Assembly (NCBI GenBank): GCA_002338715.1 | Contig: DDIR01000124.1 | Coordinates: 13,084-77,083 of the forward strand | DNA length: 64,000 nucleotides | From: Phycisphaerales bacterium UBA1845 | GTDB taxonomy: Bacteria > Planctomycetota > Phycisphaerae > UBA1845 | Direction of reading: 5' to 3' | Part shown: piece after piece, positions 9,527-18,056 of the stretch | How the letters are laid out: the number at the start of each line of letters is the position of its first letter | How positions within the stretch are numbered: position 1 is the stretch's first letter | Notes under the pieces: model-generated | Databases searched by the model: none | Told to the model about the DNA's origin: nothing | The model's input: the letters and a program-made list of their open reading frames with translations, nothing else | Translations under genes and position numbers: made by a program

Positions 9527-10432
9527 TCACTGCTTACGGAAAGCGGATCGCAGTGCGCTCATCAGCAACGGCTCCAAAGAAATGAAAATCAACAGCAGCG
9601 GCAGCAGGGAGATCGTGCAGGCGGCCATCAACGTATTCCACGCCGTTCCGCCATGTTGTTGCATGAGTCGTTGCAGTCCCAGCGCCAAAGTGAACTGCGA
9701 TTCGTGATGCAGGAAGATCAGCGGGCCCAGGAAATCGTTCCACACAAATGCAAGATGAAAAATCGAAACAACAACGAGCGCGGGTTTGCTCAACGGGATG
9801 ACGATGTGTCTGAACAATCCCCAATTGGACAAGCCGTCGATTCGCCCGGCATCGAAATACTCGGAAGGAATGCGACGAAAGAATTGCATCAACAGGTAGA
9901 TTCCAAACGCGCCGCCAAACCATGCCGGAACCCAAAGCGGCGCGAGCGTTCCGATCAATCCGAGATACTTAAAGAGCAGATAGGTTGGGATGATGATGAC
10001 GGGAAACGGTATCGCCATCGCAACGAAGAGCAGGGCGTGCATTGGTTTTCGACCGGCCCAGGGAACAAAGAGCATTCCGTACGCAACGATGGCGCTCGAT
10101 AGCGCCAACCCAAGCGTGCTGAGCGATGCAACCACGACCGTGTTGCGAAACTGCTGCGGAAAGTCGATGACGTCGGTTGACCATGCGCCTTCACTGACAT
10201 TGACCCGGTGCCCGCCGGGCAATTCCTTCCACGCGCCTTCAACATAGTTTGACACGATGTATTCAGGTGTTCGCGAAACGTCAGCCGGCAGAAGTTTCAA
10301 ATCGGCAGATCGAACTTCGTCGATCGGTTTGGCGCTCGTGGCGATCATCCAAAGCAGCGGCGCGACGAAGACGGCGGCTACGAGGACCGCGGGAATCGTG
10401 CGAAGAACGGATTGGAATATTCGCGTCATCAT
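9527..10432 (-). CDS. Sugar ABC transporter permease, MalG/CUT1 type
   Basis: Inner-membrane subunit of a carbohydrate uptake ABC transporter (CUT1 class), 301 residues with six predicted membrane helices. The cytoplasmic EAA loop that docks on the ATPase is seen as EYFDAGRIDGLSNWGLFRHI followed by VIPLSKPA. It lies 13 bases after the partner permease and after the binding-protein gene, forming a three-gene transporter unit. No ATP-binding subunit is encoded nearby; CUT1 systems often share one MsiK/UgpC-like ATPase from elsewhere. The substrate is inferred from context to be glucan oligosaccharides. Confidence 0.9.
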   Translation of the reverse strand: MMTRIFQSVLRTIPAVLVAAVFVAPLLWMIATSAKPIDEVRSADLKLLPADVSRTPEYIVSNYVEGAWKELPGGHRVNVSEGAWSTDVIDFPQQFRNTVVVASLSTLGLALSSAIVAYGMLFVPWAGRKPMHALLFVAMAIPFPVIIIPTYLLFKYLGLIGTLAPLWVPAWFGGAFGIYLLMQFFRRIPSEYFDAGRIDGLSNWGLFRHIVIPLSKPALVVVSIFHLAFVWNDFLGPLIFLHHESQFTLALGLQRLMQQHGGTAWNTLMAACTISLLPLLLIFISLEPLLMSALRSAFRKQ

Positions 10433-10445
10433 CTTCGCATCATCA

Positions 10446-11342
10446 TCACAGAGCGTGGGGTACGATCGGAAGCCTTCGAATGAGCATTCGGGCGATAAAC
10501 AGTGGAATCAGCACGACAATCAGCTCAACGCAGCAAAGGGCGCACGCGTATCCGAAACGTTGGTATCGAAACGCAATGTCATAAATGTACATGGTGAAGA
10601 AATAGCAGCGCCGTCCCGGACCACCGCCGGGCAGCATGATGTAGGGCACCGCAAATGTCTGCCAGACGTACATCATCTCAACGAGCAGATTGAACAAAAT
10701 CAGCGGTGTAACCAGTGGGAGCGTGATCAAACGAAACTGCGACACAGCCCCAGCCCCATCGATCTGAGCGGCTTCCTGAATGGTTTGCGGCACGTCGGAA
10801 AGTCCGATCAAAAGCACCAGGCTGGACTGTCCAATTCCCCAGATGCTGATGAGCACCATGCTCGGAAGCGTCCAGTTCGCATCCAGAAGCCAGCTCGGCC
10901 CATCGATTCCAAACCACGCGAGGAAGTGATTGACGAGGCCATACTCCCCATTCAGCGCCCAGCGCCAGATAATTCCGACAGCCACCAGCGGGGTCATCGT
11001 CGGCGCCAGCATGCAGATGCGCCACCAGGTTGCTCCGAACTTCGCCTGATGGATGATGACAGCCGTCGCCAGCGACACGATCGTACCAAGCCCCAACGAC
11101 AGCAATGCGAACGTCGAGGTGTTGACCAGCGTCAGTCCAAGCACCGAATCGTCAAAAAGCGCTGCCCAGTTTTCCAGCCCGCAAAAAACCGGCGCACGCG
11201 TTCCATTAAATTGACAGAAGCTGAGTCCGATCGTCGCCAACAGCGGTAGCAACACGAACAAAAATCCGCCGATCAGCCAGGGCGACGACCAGATCATCCC
11301 TTGGATTCTCATAGACTTTTCGCGTGGGTCGGTTGCTCTCAT
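10446..11342 (-). CDS. Sugar ABC transporter permease, MalF/CUT1 type
   Basis: Partner permease of the CUT1 sugar importer, 298 residues. The start at 11342 overlaps the stop of the binding-protein gene as ATGA, with a G-rich run ten bases upstream, which fits translational coupling; a longer upstream frame reads into the binding-protein gene and looks spurious. Membrane helices begin with SPWLIGGFLFVLLPLLATIG and the EAA loop is QTIQEAAQIDGAGAVSQFR followed by LITLPLVTP. It would form the transmembrane pore together with the gene 13 bases downstream. Confidence 0.9.
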   Translation of the reverse strand: MRATDPREKSMRIQGMIWSSPWLIGGFLFVLLPLLATIGLSFCQFNGTRAPVFCGLENWAALFDDSVLGLTLVNTSTFALLSLGLGTIVSLATAVIIHQAKFGATWWRICMLAPTMTPLVAVGIIWRWALNGEYGLVNHFLAWFGIDGPSWLLDANWTLPSMVLISIWGIGQSSLVLLIGLSDVPQTIQEAAQIDGAGAVSQFRLITLPLVTPLILFNLLVEMMYVWQTFAVPYIMLPGGGPGRRCYFFTMYIYDIAFRYQRFGYACALCCVELIVVLIPLFIARMLIRRLPIVPHAL

Positions 11343-12823
11343 GGATACGAGACCCCCCAGCGATGATAACGGGCGATGCATTTTGCAGTCAGCGAATCGA
11401 TTTCCTTTTGGCATGCCCGAAACGTAGCCGCGATGTCGCAATCGCTGATCCACACCTGTCCATAGGTCGCGCGATATTCGGACAATAGCTCCGACCAATT
11501 CGGAAGAAGCGGCAGCGTGGCGGTTGGCGCTTGTCTGAGCAAAAACTCGTGGGCGGTGATGCCATGATTGGGGTGCGTTGCGACGAACGCATCGGAGAGT
11601 GTCGCGAGCGGACTGTTCTTACCTTGCAACCAGCACAACCATTCGATGGGTGTCAAGCGCAGCGCGCCTTCTGCATGGTTGACCTCGGATTCATCGAACT
11701 TCGCATCGCTAAGCCAGGGCGACATCTCGCGGTATTCCTTGATGGTTAACGGGGCGGCATCGTAGAGCCAGCGGATAAACGTCCATGCCGCCTGCGGGTT
11801 TTTTGCGCCGCGAGGGATCGCCAACACGTCCATCTCAAAGAACCCGATCGGTTCGCCGCTTCGCGTGGGGAATGGAGCCACGCCGACATCGAGGTCCGGG
11901 CGAAACCGGCGGAGCAGATGGGCCATCCACGGACCCTGCCGCACCATCGCCAGTTTTTCCGCGAGGAACGGATTGTCGGGAGCGCCGAATTCACCGAGCG
12001 ACGACTCGAACGCCAAGACGTCTTCGTATCCGTATTCCTTCGTATACTGTTGCACCCACCGGTGGGCTTCGATGATGTCCTCCTGGGCGACGTCAAGCCG
12101 ACCCGTGGAAGCATCGGTCCAGGTTCCTCCCCACCAGATGGGCCAGGTGTGCCAATACCAGTCGAACGAGCCCGCCGTCCCCGGAAGATACCCCATCCTT
12201 TGAAGTTTGCCATTGGGCCCTCGTTTTGAAAGCACCTGCGACGCACTCTTGAGTTCCGCAAGGGATCGCGGCGCCCGGGTCGGGTCCAACCCGGCATCGC
12301 GGAGTTCGGCTGCATGCTCTGCAAATAGCCCGCGATTCCAATAAAGCGCAATGGTCGCGGGCGTTGAAGGAACAGCGAAGAGTTGATCGTGATATTTGCA
12401 CGCCTGCAGGAGCGGGTTCAGCACGAGTGACTCGATCGATTGTGTCTCGTCGATGTCTTCAAGCGAAGCGATGGCGTTGGCGGCGACGAATCCGGCGATG
12501 TTGCGTTGCCACAAACCGACGAGGTCGGGCGGATCGCCTCCGATGATGGCGACTTGCGCTTTGACGTCGACGTTGGCGACGGGGACGTATTCGACAAAGA
12601 TCTTTTGCTCGGCACCGACGGATTCGTTGAATGCATCGACGACGGCTTGGGCGGCTTGGGCTTCGTACCCGGACCACTTCTCCCAATAGACAACACGTGT
12701 AAAACCGTCCGGGCCATCGACGTTTCGTGCCGGATTGCCCGCGCAGAGTACAACCAGCGAAATCAGCACAACAGCAAGGAGTACGATGCGTGGCACATTC
12801 ATCGACATTCGTCCGCAGGACAT
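11339..12823 (-). CDS. ABC transporter extracellular sugar-binding protein
   Basis: Family 1 extracellular solute-binding protein (MalE/UgpB type) that would capture oligosaccharides and deliver them to the two permeases downstream. About 490 residues; a hydrophobic signal or anchor segment (VPRIVLLAVVLISLVVLCAG) is followed by the binding core, with typical phrases such as VYWEKWSGYEAQAAQAVVDAF and PWMAHLLRRFRPDLDVGVAPF. The Cys in the core end (VVLCAG) could be a lipobox, which would make it a lipoprotein. The start is uncertain: 12823, 12808 and 12802 are all in frame and none has a strong ribosome site. The gene overlaps the next permease by four bases. Confidence 0.9.
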   Translation of the reverse strand: MSCGRMSMNVPRIVLLAVVLISLVVLCAGNPARNVDGPDGFTRVVYWEKWSGYEAQAAQAVVDAFNESVGAEQKIFVEYVPVANVDVKAQVAIIGGDPPDLVGLWQRNIAGFVAANAIASLEDIDETQSIESLVLNPLLQACKYHDQLFAVPSTPATIALYWNRGLFAEHAAELRDAGLDPTRAPRSLAELKSASQVLSKRGPNGKLQRMGYLPGTAGSFDWYWHTWPIWWGGTWTDASTGRLDVAQEDIIEAHRWVQQYTKEYGYEDVLAFESSLGEFGAPDNPFLAEKLAMVRQGPWMAHLLRRFRPDLDVGVAPFPTRSGEPIGFFEMDVLAIPRGAKNPQAAWTFIRWLYDAAPLTIKEYREMSPWLSDAKFDESEVNHAEGALRLTPIEWLCWLQGKNSPLATLSDAFVATHPNHGITAHEFLLRQAPTATLPLLPNWSELLSEYRATYGQVWISDCDIAATFRACQKEIDSLTAKCIARYHRWGVSYP

Positions 12824-12889
12824 GCGAGTCGATTCACGGCTTGCAGTTGTCTTGTCACGATGCCGATCGACGTCGATCGCGTGTGCCCA

Positions 12890-13429
12890 TCAGTCGGTGG
12901 TACTGACCGCCGCATGCCAATGGTGAAACAGCGTCGAGAATCCCCAAACGGCACCAATGATGTAAGTGACCACTGCTCCGTAAAGCCAGTATTGTCCTTG
13001 GCCGCTGGGGTCGCTACCGGCTTGATGCCACAACCACTGCATCGCCATTCCAACGCTCATGAAGTAAAACAAGAAGAATACGACGATGAATCCGGCGAAA
13101 AAGTGAGCTTCCATCCGTCGGAAGGCGCCGTTGGATTCCAGCCACTGCTCCCAGGCCATGTCTTTGCAGCATTTTTTCTCAATATGCTCGCGTATGAAAC
13201 GACCCGCTCGCATCATGGCGTGCTGTTCGGCGATGAATGCGAGAATGAGCAATAGTGCAAAGTAGGGCATGATCACCCAGAGAAACTCCTGCGAGCCTGC
13301 CGCGAAATAAGTGCAGACAGGCAGTCCCACCGCACCCACCAAAACGATCCAGAACAGATGGGATTGTCGTCCTTCGATTTCGGACCGCAGCGCAAGATAT
13401 TGCTGCTTTGAAAACTCGTTTTCGTCCAT
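12890..13429 (-). CDS. Four-helix membrane protein, function unknown
   Basis: I do not recognise this 179-residue protein. It shows four hydrophobic helices (about residues 24-44, 49-68, 112-134 and 147-170) separated by a charged segment (HIEKKCCKDMAWEQWLES), a layout seen in small integral membrane proteins of unknown role. GGGAG lies about nine bases before the ATG. It is the first gene of the minus-strand transporter series, 66 bases before the sugar-binding protein gene, so it is probably cotranscribed with it; whether it takes part in sugar use is unknown. Confidence 0.65.
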   Translation of the reverse strand: MDENEFSKQQYLALRSEIEGRQSHLFWIVLVGAVGLPVCTYFAAGSQEFLWVIMPYFALLLILAFIAEQHAMMRAGRFIREHIEKKCCKDMAWEQWLESNGAFRRMEAHFFAGFIVVFFLFYFMSVGMAMQWLWHQAGSDPSGQGQYWLYGAVVTYIIGAVWGFSTLFHHWHAAVSTTD

Positions 13430-13763
13430 GATCTATTTCTCCCGTGTTGCTTGAGGATCAAATCACAATGACTGATTATGTTCGCGAATTGCCCCGATCG
13501 GTTTCGCGGCGATGTTGCATGACGTGCATACGGCCCAATCATGTAGATCCCGCGACCGCACTCCGGATATTCGAACACAATTGCCGACTGGTAACAACCT
13601 GAAACAGTTTTTCGAACACGTCAATGCGTGGCGAATAACATCGATAACACGGGTTGCGCCACCTGCGTACACCAGATGCCGGAACCGTGTTTGATTATTT
13701 CGCACCGATACCGAAAATGGTTCCTGCGATGCAGTCTAATCTTCACGCCATTTAGGAGCAACG
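13430..13763. other. Divergent intergenic region between transporter series and GH3 gene
   Basis: A 334-base spacer between divergent genes, so it should carry promoters in both directions and perhaps the LacI operator. I see no convincing -35/-10 pair, no clear LacI-type palindrome and no small gene. AGGAG at 13754-13758 is the ribosome site of the GH3 gene. Confidence 0.5.
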
Positions 13764-16067
13764 GTGCGAATGTCCAGATACAGATCTTTGTCGGTTTCGT
13801 TCTTTCTCTTCGCAATAGTGACAGTTCACGGCACTAGCGCTGCACGTGCTGATGAAGTCACCGCATTGGCCTCGAAGGAAGCGAGCGTCGAACAGCGCGT
13901 TGATCAGATCATCAAAAAACTCACCCTCGATGAAAAGCTCGGACAGTTCACCCAGATGTGGGGCGGCGTCAAGCAGGACATCAATCCCGAACAAGCCGCG
14001 CTCCAACGCAACGATCTCGAAGGTCAGGTGCGTTCGGGAATGATCGGTTCATTTCTGGGGATTCAGTCGGCTGCCCGCGCCAACGAACTGCAACGCATCG
14101 CCGTTGAAGAGTCGCACGCGGGAATCCCATTGATCTTAGCCAACGATGTGATTCACGGATTTCGGACGATCTTTCCCATCCCGCTTGCAGAAGCCGCCAG
14201 TTTCGATCCCGATGCGGTTCGCCTGTCAGCCCGGATTTCCGCAATCGAAGCCGGCGCAGTCGGAACGCATTGGACGTTTGCGCCCATGGTCGATATCGCC
14301 CGCGATCCAAGGTGGGGACGCGTCGCAGAAGGTTCCGGTGAAGATCCATATCTCGGAAGCGTGATGGCCAAGGCCCGCGTCGAAGGCTTCCAGGGAACCG
14401 ATCTGACGGCGAAAGATACGATCCTCGCTTGTGCCAAGCATTTCGTCGCATACGGCGGCGCGGAAGGGGGACGCGATTACAACGCCGTCGACATCTCGCT
14501 GGCGACGCTGCACAACGTGTACCTTCCGCCATTTCATGCAGCCGTCGATGCCGGTGTCGGTTCGTTGATGTCGGGATTCAACAGCCTCAACGGCATTCCC
14601 TGCACCGCCAACCAGATGATCCTCCATGACGTTTTACGGGATCGATGGTCGTTTGACGGGTTCGTCGTGAGCGACTGGAGTTCGGCCACCGAAATGGTGA
14701 CGCACGGTTTCGCCAAGGATGACGCGGATGCCGCGCGACAGGCGCTGTTGGCCGGCATCGATATGGATATGTCGTCGTTTTCGTTTCGCACACACCTGGG
14801 CAAGGCGCTTGAGATCGGTCTGATCAGCATGGATGACATCGATCGAAATCTCGCCCGGGTGCTTCGTGCAAAGTTGCGCCTTGGATTGTTCGATCAGCCC
14901 TACGTCGATCCGGAGGTTGAAGCGCGCGTGATTCTTTGCAAAGAGCACCGAGCCGCCGCCCGCGATGTCGCCCGTCGAAGCATCGTTCTCTTGCGCAACG
15001 AGAATTCAACGCTGCCAATTGCGAACACCGCCAAGCGAATCGCGGTCATCGGGCCGCTCGTCAGCGCAAAGAAGGACGCGCTTGGAACGTGGTCTGTTTT
15101 CGGAAAGCCTGAAGATGTCGTTTCGGTTGAAGAGGCGATGCGCGCTCGCGCAGGTGAATCGATCGACGTGAAATTTGCCCGCGGATGCGGCGTGCTTGAA
15201 GACGACCGCTCCGGTTTCGACGAAGCGAAAAAGCTGGCCGCGGAAAGTGACTATGTGGTGCTGGTTCTCGGTGAGAGTGAAGACCTTTCGGGCGAAGCCC
15301 ATAGCCGCTCGATGCTTGGATTACCGGGAATTCAGTTGGATCTGGCGAAGGAAATCATCGGGTTGGATAAGCCGACTGCGGTTGTGTTGATGGCGGGGCG
15401 CCCGTTGAGTGTGCCCTGGTTGGCTGAAAACGCCGACGCGATGTTGATGGCCTGGCACCTCGGTGTTGAAACGGGCAACGCGATTACCGACGTATTGTTC
15501 GGTGCATACAACCCCGGTGGCAAAATGCCCATCACGACGCCGCGCAACGTGGGGCAGGTGCCCATCTATTACGCACACGAAAACACGGGCCGACCGCCAA
15601 CCGACGAACGCTACACCTCAAAATACATCGACGTCCCATGGACGCCGCTCTATCCGTTCGGTTATGGCAAAAGCTACACGACGTTTTCGTTCGCGGATCT
15701 AAACGTGAACGGAACGGAGTTCGCGACCGACGCCACGATCGAAGCAAGCGTTGCGCTGACCAACACCGGAAAGGTCGCGGGCGACGAGGTTGTCCAGGTG
15801 TACACGCGCGACATGGTGGCGACGCTGACGCGCCCGGTGCGCGAATTGAAACGCTTCAAACGGGTTCACTTGCAGCCGGGTGAAACGAAGACCGTTGATT
15901 TCAAGATTGCGGTCAGTGAACTGGGCTTCTTCGACAACAACGGTCAGTACCGCGTCGAACCCGGAACGTTCAAACTGTGGATCGGCGCAGATTCTGAAGC
16001 AACGCTGGGCGCTGAGTTTGAGGTGGTTCCGGTTGCTGCAAAAGCCATGACGAAAGTGGCCGATTGA
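13764..16067 (+). CDS. bglX: GH3 family beta-glucosidase, BglX-like, exported
   Basis: Glycoside hydrolase family 3 enzyme that would remove glucose from the non-reducing ends of beta-gluco-oligosaccharides. Its 767 residues match BglX length. A signal peptide is visible (LSVSFFLFAIVTVHGTSAARA), so the enzyme is probably periplasmic. Order: GH3 N-terminal TIM barrel with nucleophile Asp304 in GFVVSDWSS, GH3 C-terminal domain (LVLGESEDLSGEAHSR), and a C-terminal fibronectin-III-like domain (NTGKVAGDEVVQVY). The start is GTG at 13764 (AGGAG five bases upstream) or ATG at 13770 (eleven bases). It is divergent from the transporter genes and ends one base from the convergent GH16-like gene. Confidence 0.94.
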   Translation: MRMSRYRSLSVSFFLFAIVTVHGTSAARADEVTALASKEASVEQRVDQIIKKLTLDEKLGQFTQMWGGVKQDINPEQAALQRNDLEGQVRSGMIGSFLGIQSAARANELQRIAVEESHAGIPLILANDVIHGFRTIFPIPLAEAASFDPDAVRLSARISAIEAGAVGTHWTFAPMVDIARDPRWGRVAEGSGEDPYLGSVMAKARVEGFQGTDLTAKDTILACAKHFVAYGGAEGGRDYNAVDISLATLHNVYLPPFHAAVDAGVGSLMSGFNSLNGIPCTANQMILHDVLRDRWSFDGFVVSDWSSATEMVTHGFAKDDADAARQALLAGIDMDMSSFSFRTHLGKALEIGLISMDDIDRNLARVLRAKLRLGLFDQPYVDPEVEARVILCKEHRAAARDVARRSIVLLRNENSTLPIANTAKRIAVIGPLVSAKKDALGTWSVFGKPEDVVSVEEAMRARAGESIDVKFARGCGVLEDDRSGFDEAKKLAAESDYVVLVLGESEDLSGEAHSRSMLGLPGIQLDLAKEIIGLDKPTAVVLMAGRPLSVPWLAENADAMLMAWHLGVETGNAITDVLFGAYNPGGKMPITTPRNVGQVPIYYAHENTGRPPTDERYTSKYIDVPWTPLYPFGYGKSYTTFSFADLNVNGTEFATDATIEASVALTNTGKVAGDEVVQVYTRDMVATLTRPVRELKRFKRVHLQPGETKTVDFKIAVSELGFFDNNGQYRVEPGTFKLWIGADSEATLGAEFEVVPVAAKAMTKVAD

Positions 16068-16068
16068 A

Positions 16069-17511
16069 CTAGCGCAGCTGATTGGCCTGGCTGGCGAAAT
16101 CGATCAGGTCGATATCGCCGTCATTGTCGAAGTCGTATTCGCCGCACGTTGATGGTGTGTCGGTCGAAGGACCATTCATGCACGCCAGAAAGCACTGCGA
16201 TTGTTTGTCGGCGAGCAGATCGACGCACACCGGTACAAAGCGAAATGCATTAAGAACCACTTCCTGATTTTGCCCATTGCTTGGCGGGCCATCCAACTGC
16301 CAGAAATTGATGTGCACGCGCGGTTGCTCCGGGCGAGGCAAATATGCGCCTGTATTGACCCATGACGCGATGGTGGTCGCGGGCGATTCGTCGGCTGGTC
16401 CGCCGCGCCACGCCCGTGCTTCAACGCGATCGGGCAGCCAGCGCAATGCATAGCTGACCAATTCGCCTTCTGAATAAGTGATGTCAAATCGCGTGATGTT
16501 GCTCGTCACGTAGTACGGTTGAATGACGAACTGCGCGACGTCGTCGGCTGGATTGCCCCAGCGGCTGATCTCGACATCGATCTCGTTGTGCAGATTCCAT
16601 GGGTTGGCTGGGTCATAGCAATACGGATATTGCCAAAGGAATAGTCCGAACACGACGTTTGCGGGAAACAAGTCGAGCCGCCCGACCGTGGTGAAGATGT
16701 AGTCACCGTATCCGAGCGGTTCTTCGAGCGTCACTTCGGTGCTGTGCCAGGTTCCGCCGAACTTCTTGATGGCCATGTGAAGTTGGCCCTGAGCATCGAC
16801 CCAGACATCATTGACGCTGTCGCCAAAGAAACTCGGTCCCGGTCCATACACCCCCGGACCTTTGACCCGCCAATCGTGACCTGCAAAGTCGATCACGCGG
16901 CCACCCGGAAAATCAAACCATTGCTGGTCTTCGCGCGAAGGTGGTCCCGACCGATCAAACTCGATCAGGTCGTAGAAGACCGTACCGCTTTCTTGTGCGG
17001 GGCTTTGCAGAAATGCCAAGAGTATCCGCACGCTCGCAGTTCCGCCGGGGGCTGGTGCAGTTGTGAATGAAAACGCGTGCCATGTGTCGGCGGAATCGGC
17101 GGGAAGCAAAACGTCGTGGGATTCGTAACTGATGAGATTGTTCGCGGCGTTTCGCCATTCGATGTTGACGATTCCCTTGGCGCTGCCCGTCAGGACATCC
17201 AGCGATGAGTGCAGCACGCGGCCCGATACATCCCACCGTTCACCAGGTGCGGTGTCGAGAGCCTGCCAAAATGCGGAAATTGCCCAATCGCCGGAATCCG
17301 GTCCCGCGACAGCCGCCGACCGCTTACCGTGAACGACCGGGCTTCCCGTTCCGCCGACGACACCAAACTGGTTCCACTCGGCGAAGACCGGGGCTCCGTT
17401 GTCGGCGAATTCGAAGCTCGGGTTGGCCAACTGGCATTGGGCGCGTGCTTCAATCCCGCCCATGAGTACGGAAACCAGCACAGCCGAGATGTTTAGAATG
17501 CGACCATTCAT
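16069..17511 (-). CDS. Secreted GH16-like protein with N-terminal CBM and dockerin-like tail
   Basis: A second predicted extracellular glucan hydrolase, 480 residues. A signal peptide (to about RAQ25) is followed by a CBM_4_9-like module (about 26-185), then a GH16-type concanavalin-like domain (about 200-430) with HNEIDVEISRWG. The motif gives Glu310, Asp312 and Glu314, the shorter bulge-free form of the GH16 active site, unlike the laminarinase-type form of the other GH16 enzyme here. The C-terminus (YDFDNDGDIDLIDF) is a single dockerin-like calcium loop after a Cys-containing linker. A consensus promoter lies just upstream. The fold is fairly sure; activity and linkage are not. Confidence 0.82.
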   Translation of the reverse strand: MNGRILNISAVLVSVLMGGIEARAQCQLANPSFEFADNGAPVFAEWNQFGVVGGTGSPVVHGKRSAAVAGPDSGDWAISAFWQALDTAPGERWDVSGRVLHSSLDVLTGSAKGIVNIEWRNAANNLISYESHDVLLPADSADTWHAFSFTTAPAPGGTASVRILLAFLQSPAQESGTVFYDLIEFDRSGPPSREDQQWFDFPGGRVIDFAGHDWRVKGPGVYGPGPSFFGDSVNDVWVDAQGQLHMAIKKFGGTWHSTEVTLEEPLGYGDYIFTTVGRLDLFPANVVFGLFLWQYPYCYDPANPWNLHNEIDVEISRWGNPADDVAQFVIQPYYVTSNITRFDITYSEGELVSYALRWLPDRVEARAWRGGPADESPATTIASWVNTGAYLPRPEQPRVHINFWQLDGPPSNGQNQEVVLNAFRFVPVCVDLLADKQSQCFLACMNGPSTDTPSTCGEYDFDNDGDIDLIDFASQANQLR

Positions 17512-17557
17512 CAGTGAAATCCGGGATCAAATCAGCGAATCAGGGTAATCTGACAAC

Positions 17558-17586
17558 ATTATAGCGTCGCGGCAGCGCAGACCCAA
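17558..17586 (-). promoter_or_regulatory. Predicted sigma-70 promoter of the GH16-like gene
   Basis: On the minus strand a perfect -10 TATAAT (17558-17563) is preceded, with a 17-base spacer, by TTGGGT (17581-17586) as the -35. It lies 46 bases before the start codon of the gene ending at 16069. Confidence 0.6.
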
Positions 17587-17962
17587 TCGATCATTGCCAA
17601 GCGATCCATGCCGGACGATACATCGGAATTCGAAGGCCCAAGTGGATCGTGGGTTCGGTATCGGCGAAACGGCCAAATCATCCGGAATCTGCACAGTCGC
17701 CTCGATAATCGATCAGAATTGCGGACGCATTATTCAAAAGAGGTTGTAGGTCAAAGGGCAAATGAGGGGCAGAAGGAATCAGCCGCGTGAGGCGTGAAGA
17801 CAAGATACCGCCAACCAATCAGTCGGCTGACCGCTTCGGAAATGAACGGAGAGGGGGGGATTCGGTTTCCCGGTTTCTGCAAGTCATTGGCCAGCAACGG
17901 ATTACGGGCATAACTTGTTTTGTTGACTAAAGTTATGTTTCGACGTCGTTGGTCAGGAAAGG

Positions 17963-18009
17963 TCACGGATTCTCACGAATAGTCACGAAGTTTGGCACAC
18001 TGTGCCAAA
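17963..18009 (+). promoter_or_regulatory. Three helically phased repeats and a palindrome before the recombinase
   Basis: TCACGRA occurs at 17963, 17973 and 17983, exactly ten bases apart, so the copies face the same side of the helix. Directly after them is a perfect palindrome, TTTGGCACA-C-TGTGCCAAA (17991-18009). Together they look like a protein-binding site, for example an operator or a recombinase accessory site, 48 bases before the start codon. The protein that binds is unknown. Confidence 0.5.
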
Positions 18010-18056
18010 TGACAGTCCGTCTGCGGGCGCCTCCATCATGCGTGGAGGTTTGCGAA

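Noticed and set aside
10257..11249. 330-codon plus-strand open frame rich in Arg, Gln and His
   Set aside because: Antisense to the two permease genes; the composition is that of reversed membrane-helix codons.
11342..11498. Upstream extension of the MalF-like permease to 11498
   Set aside because: The extension is antisense-free but out of frame within the binding-protein gene; the ATGA overlap at 11342 and the permease family head both favour the shorter start.
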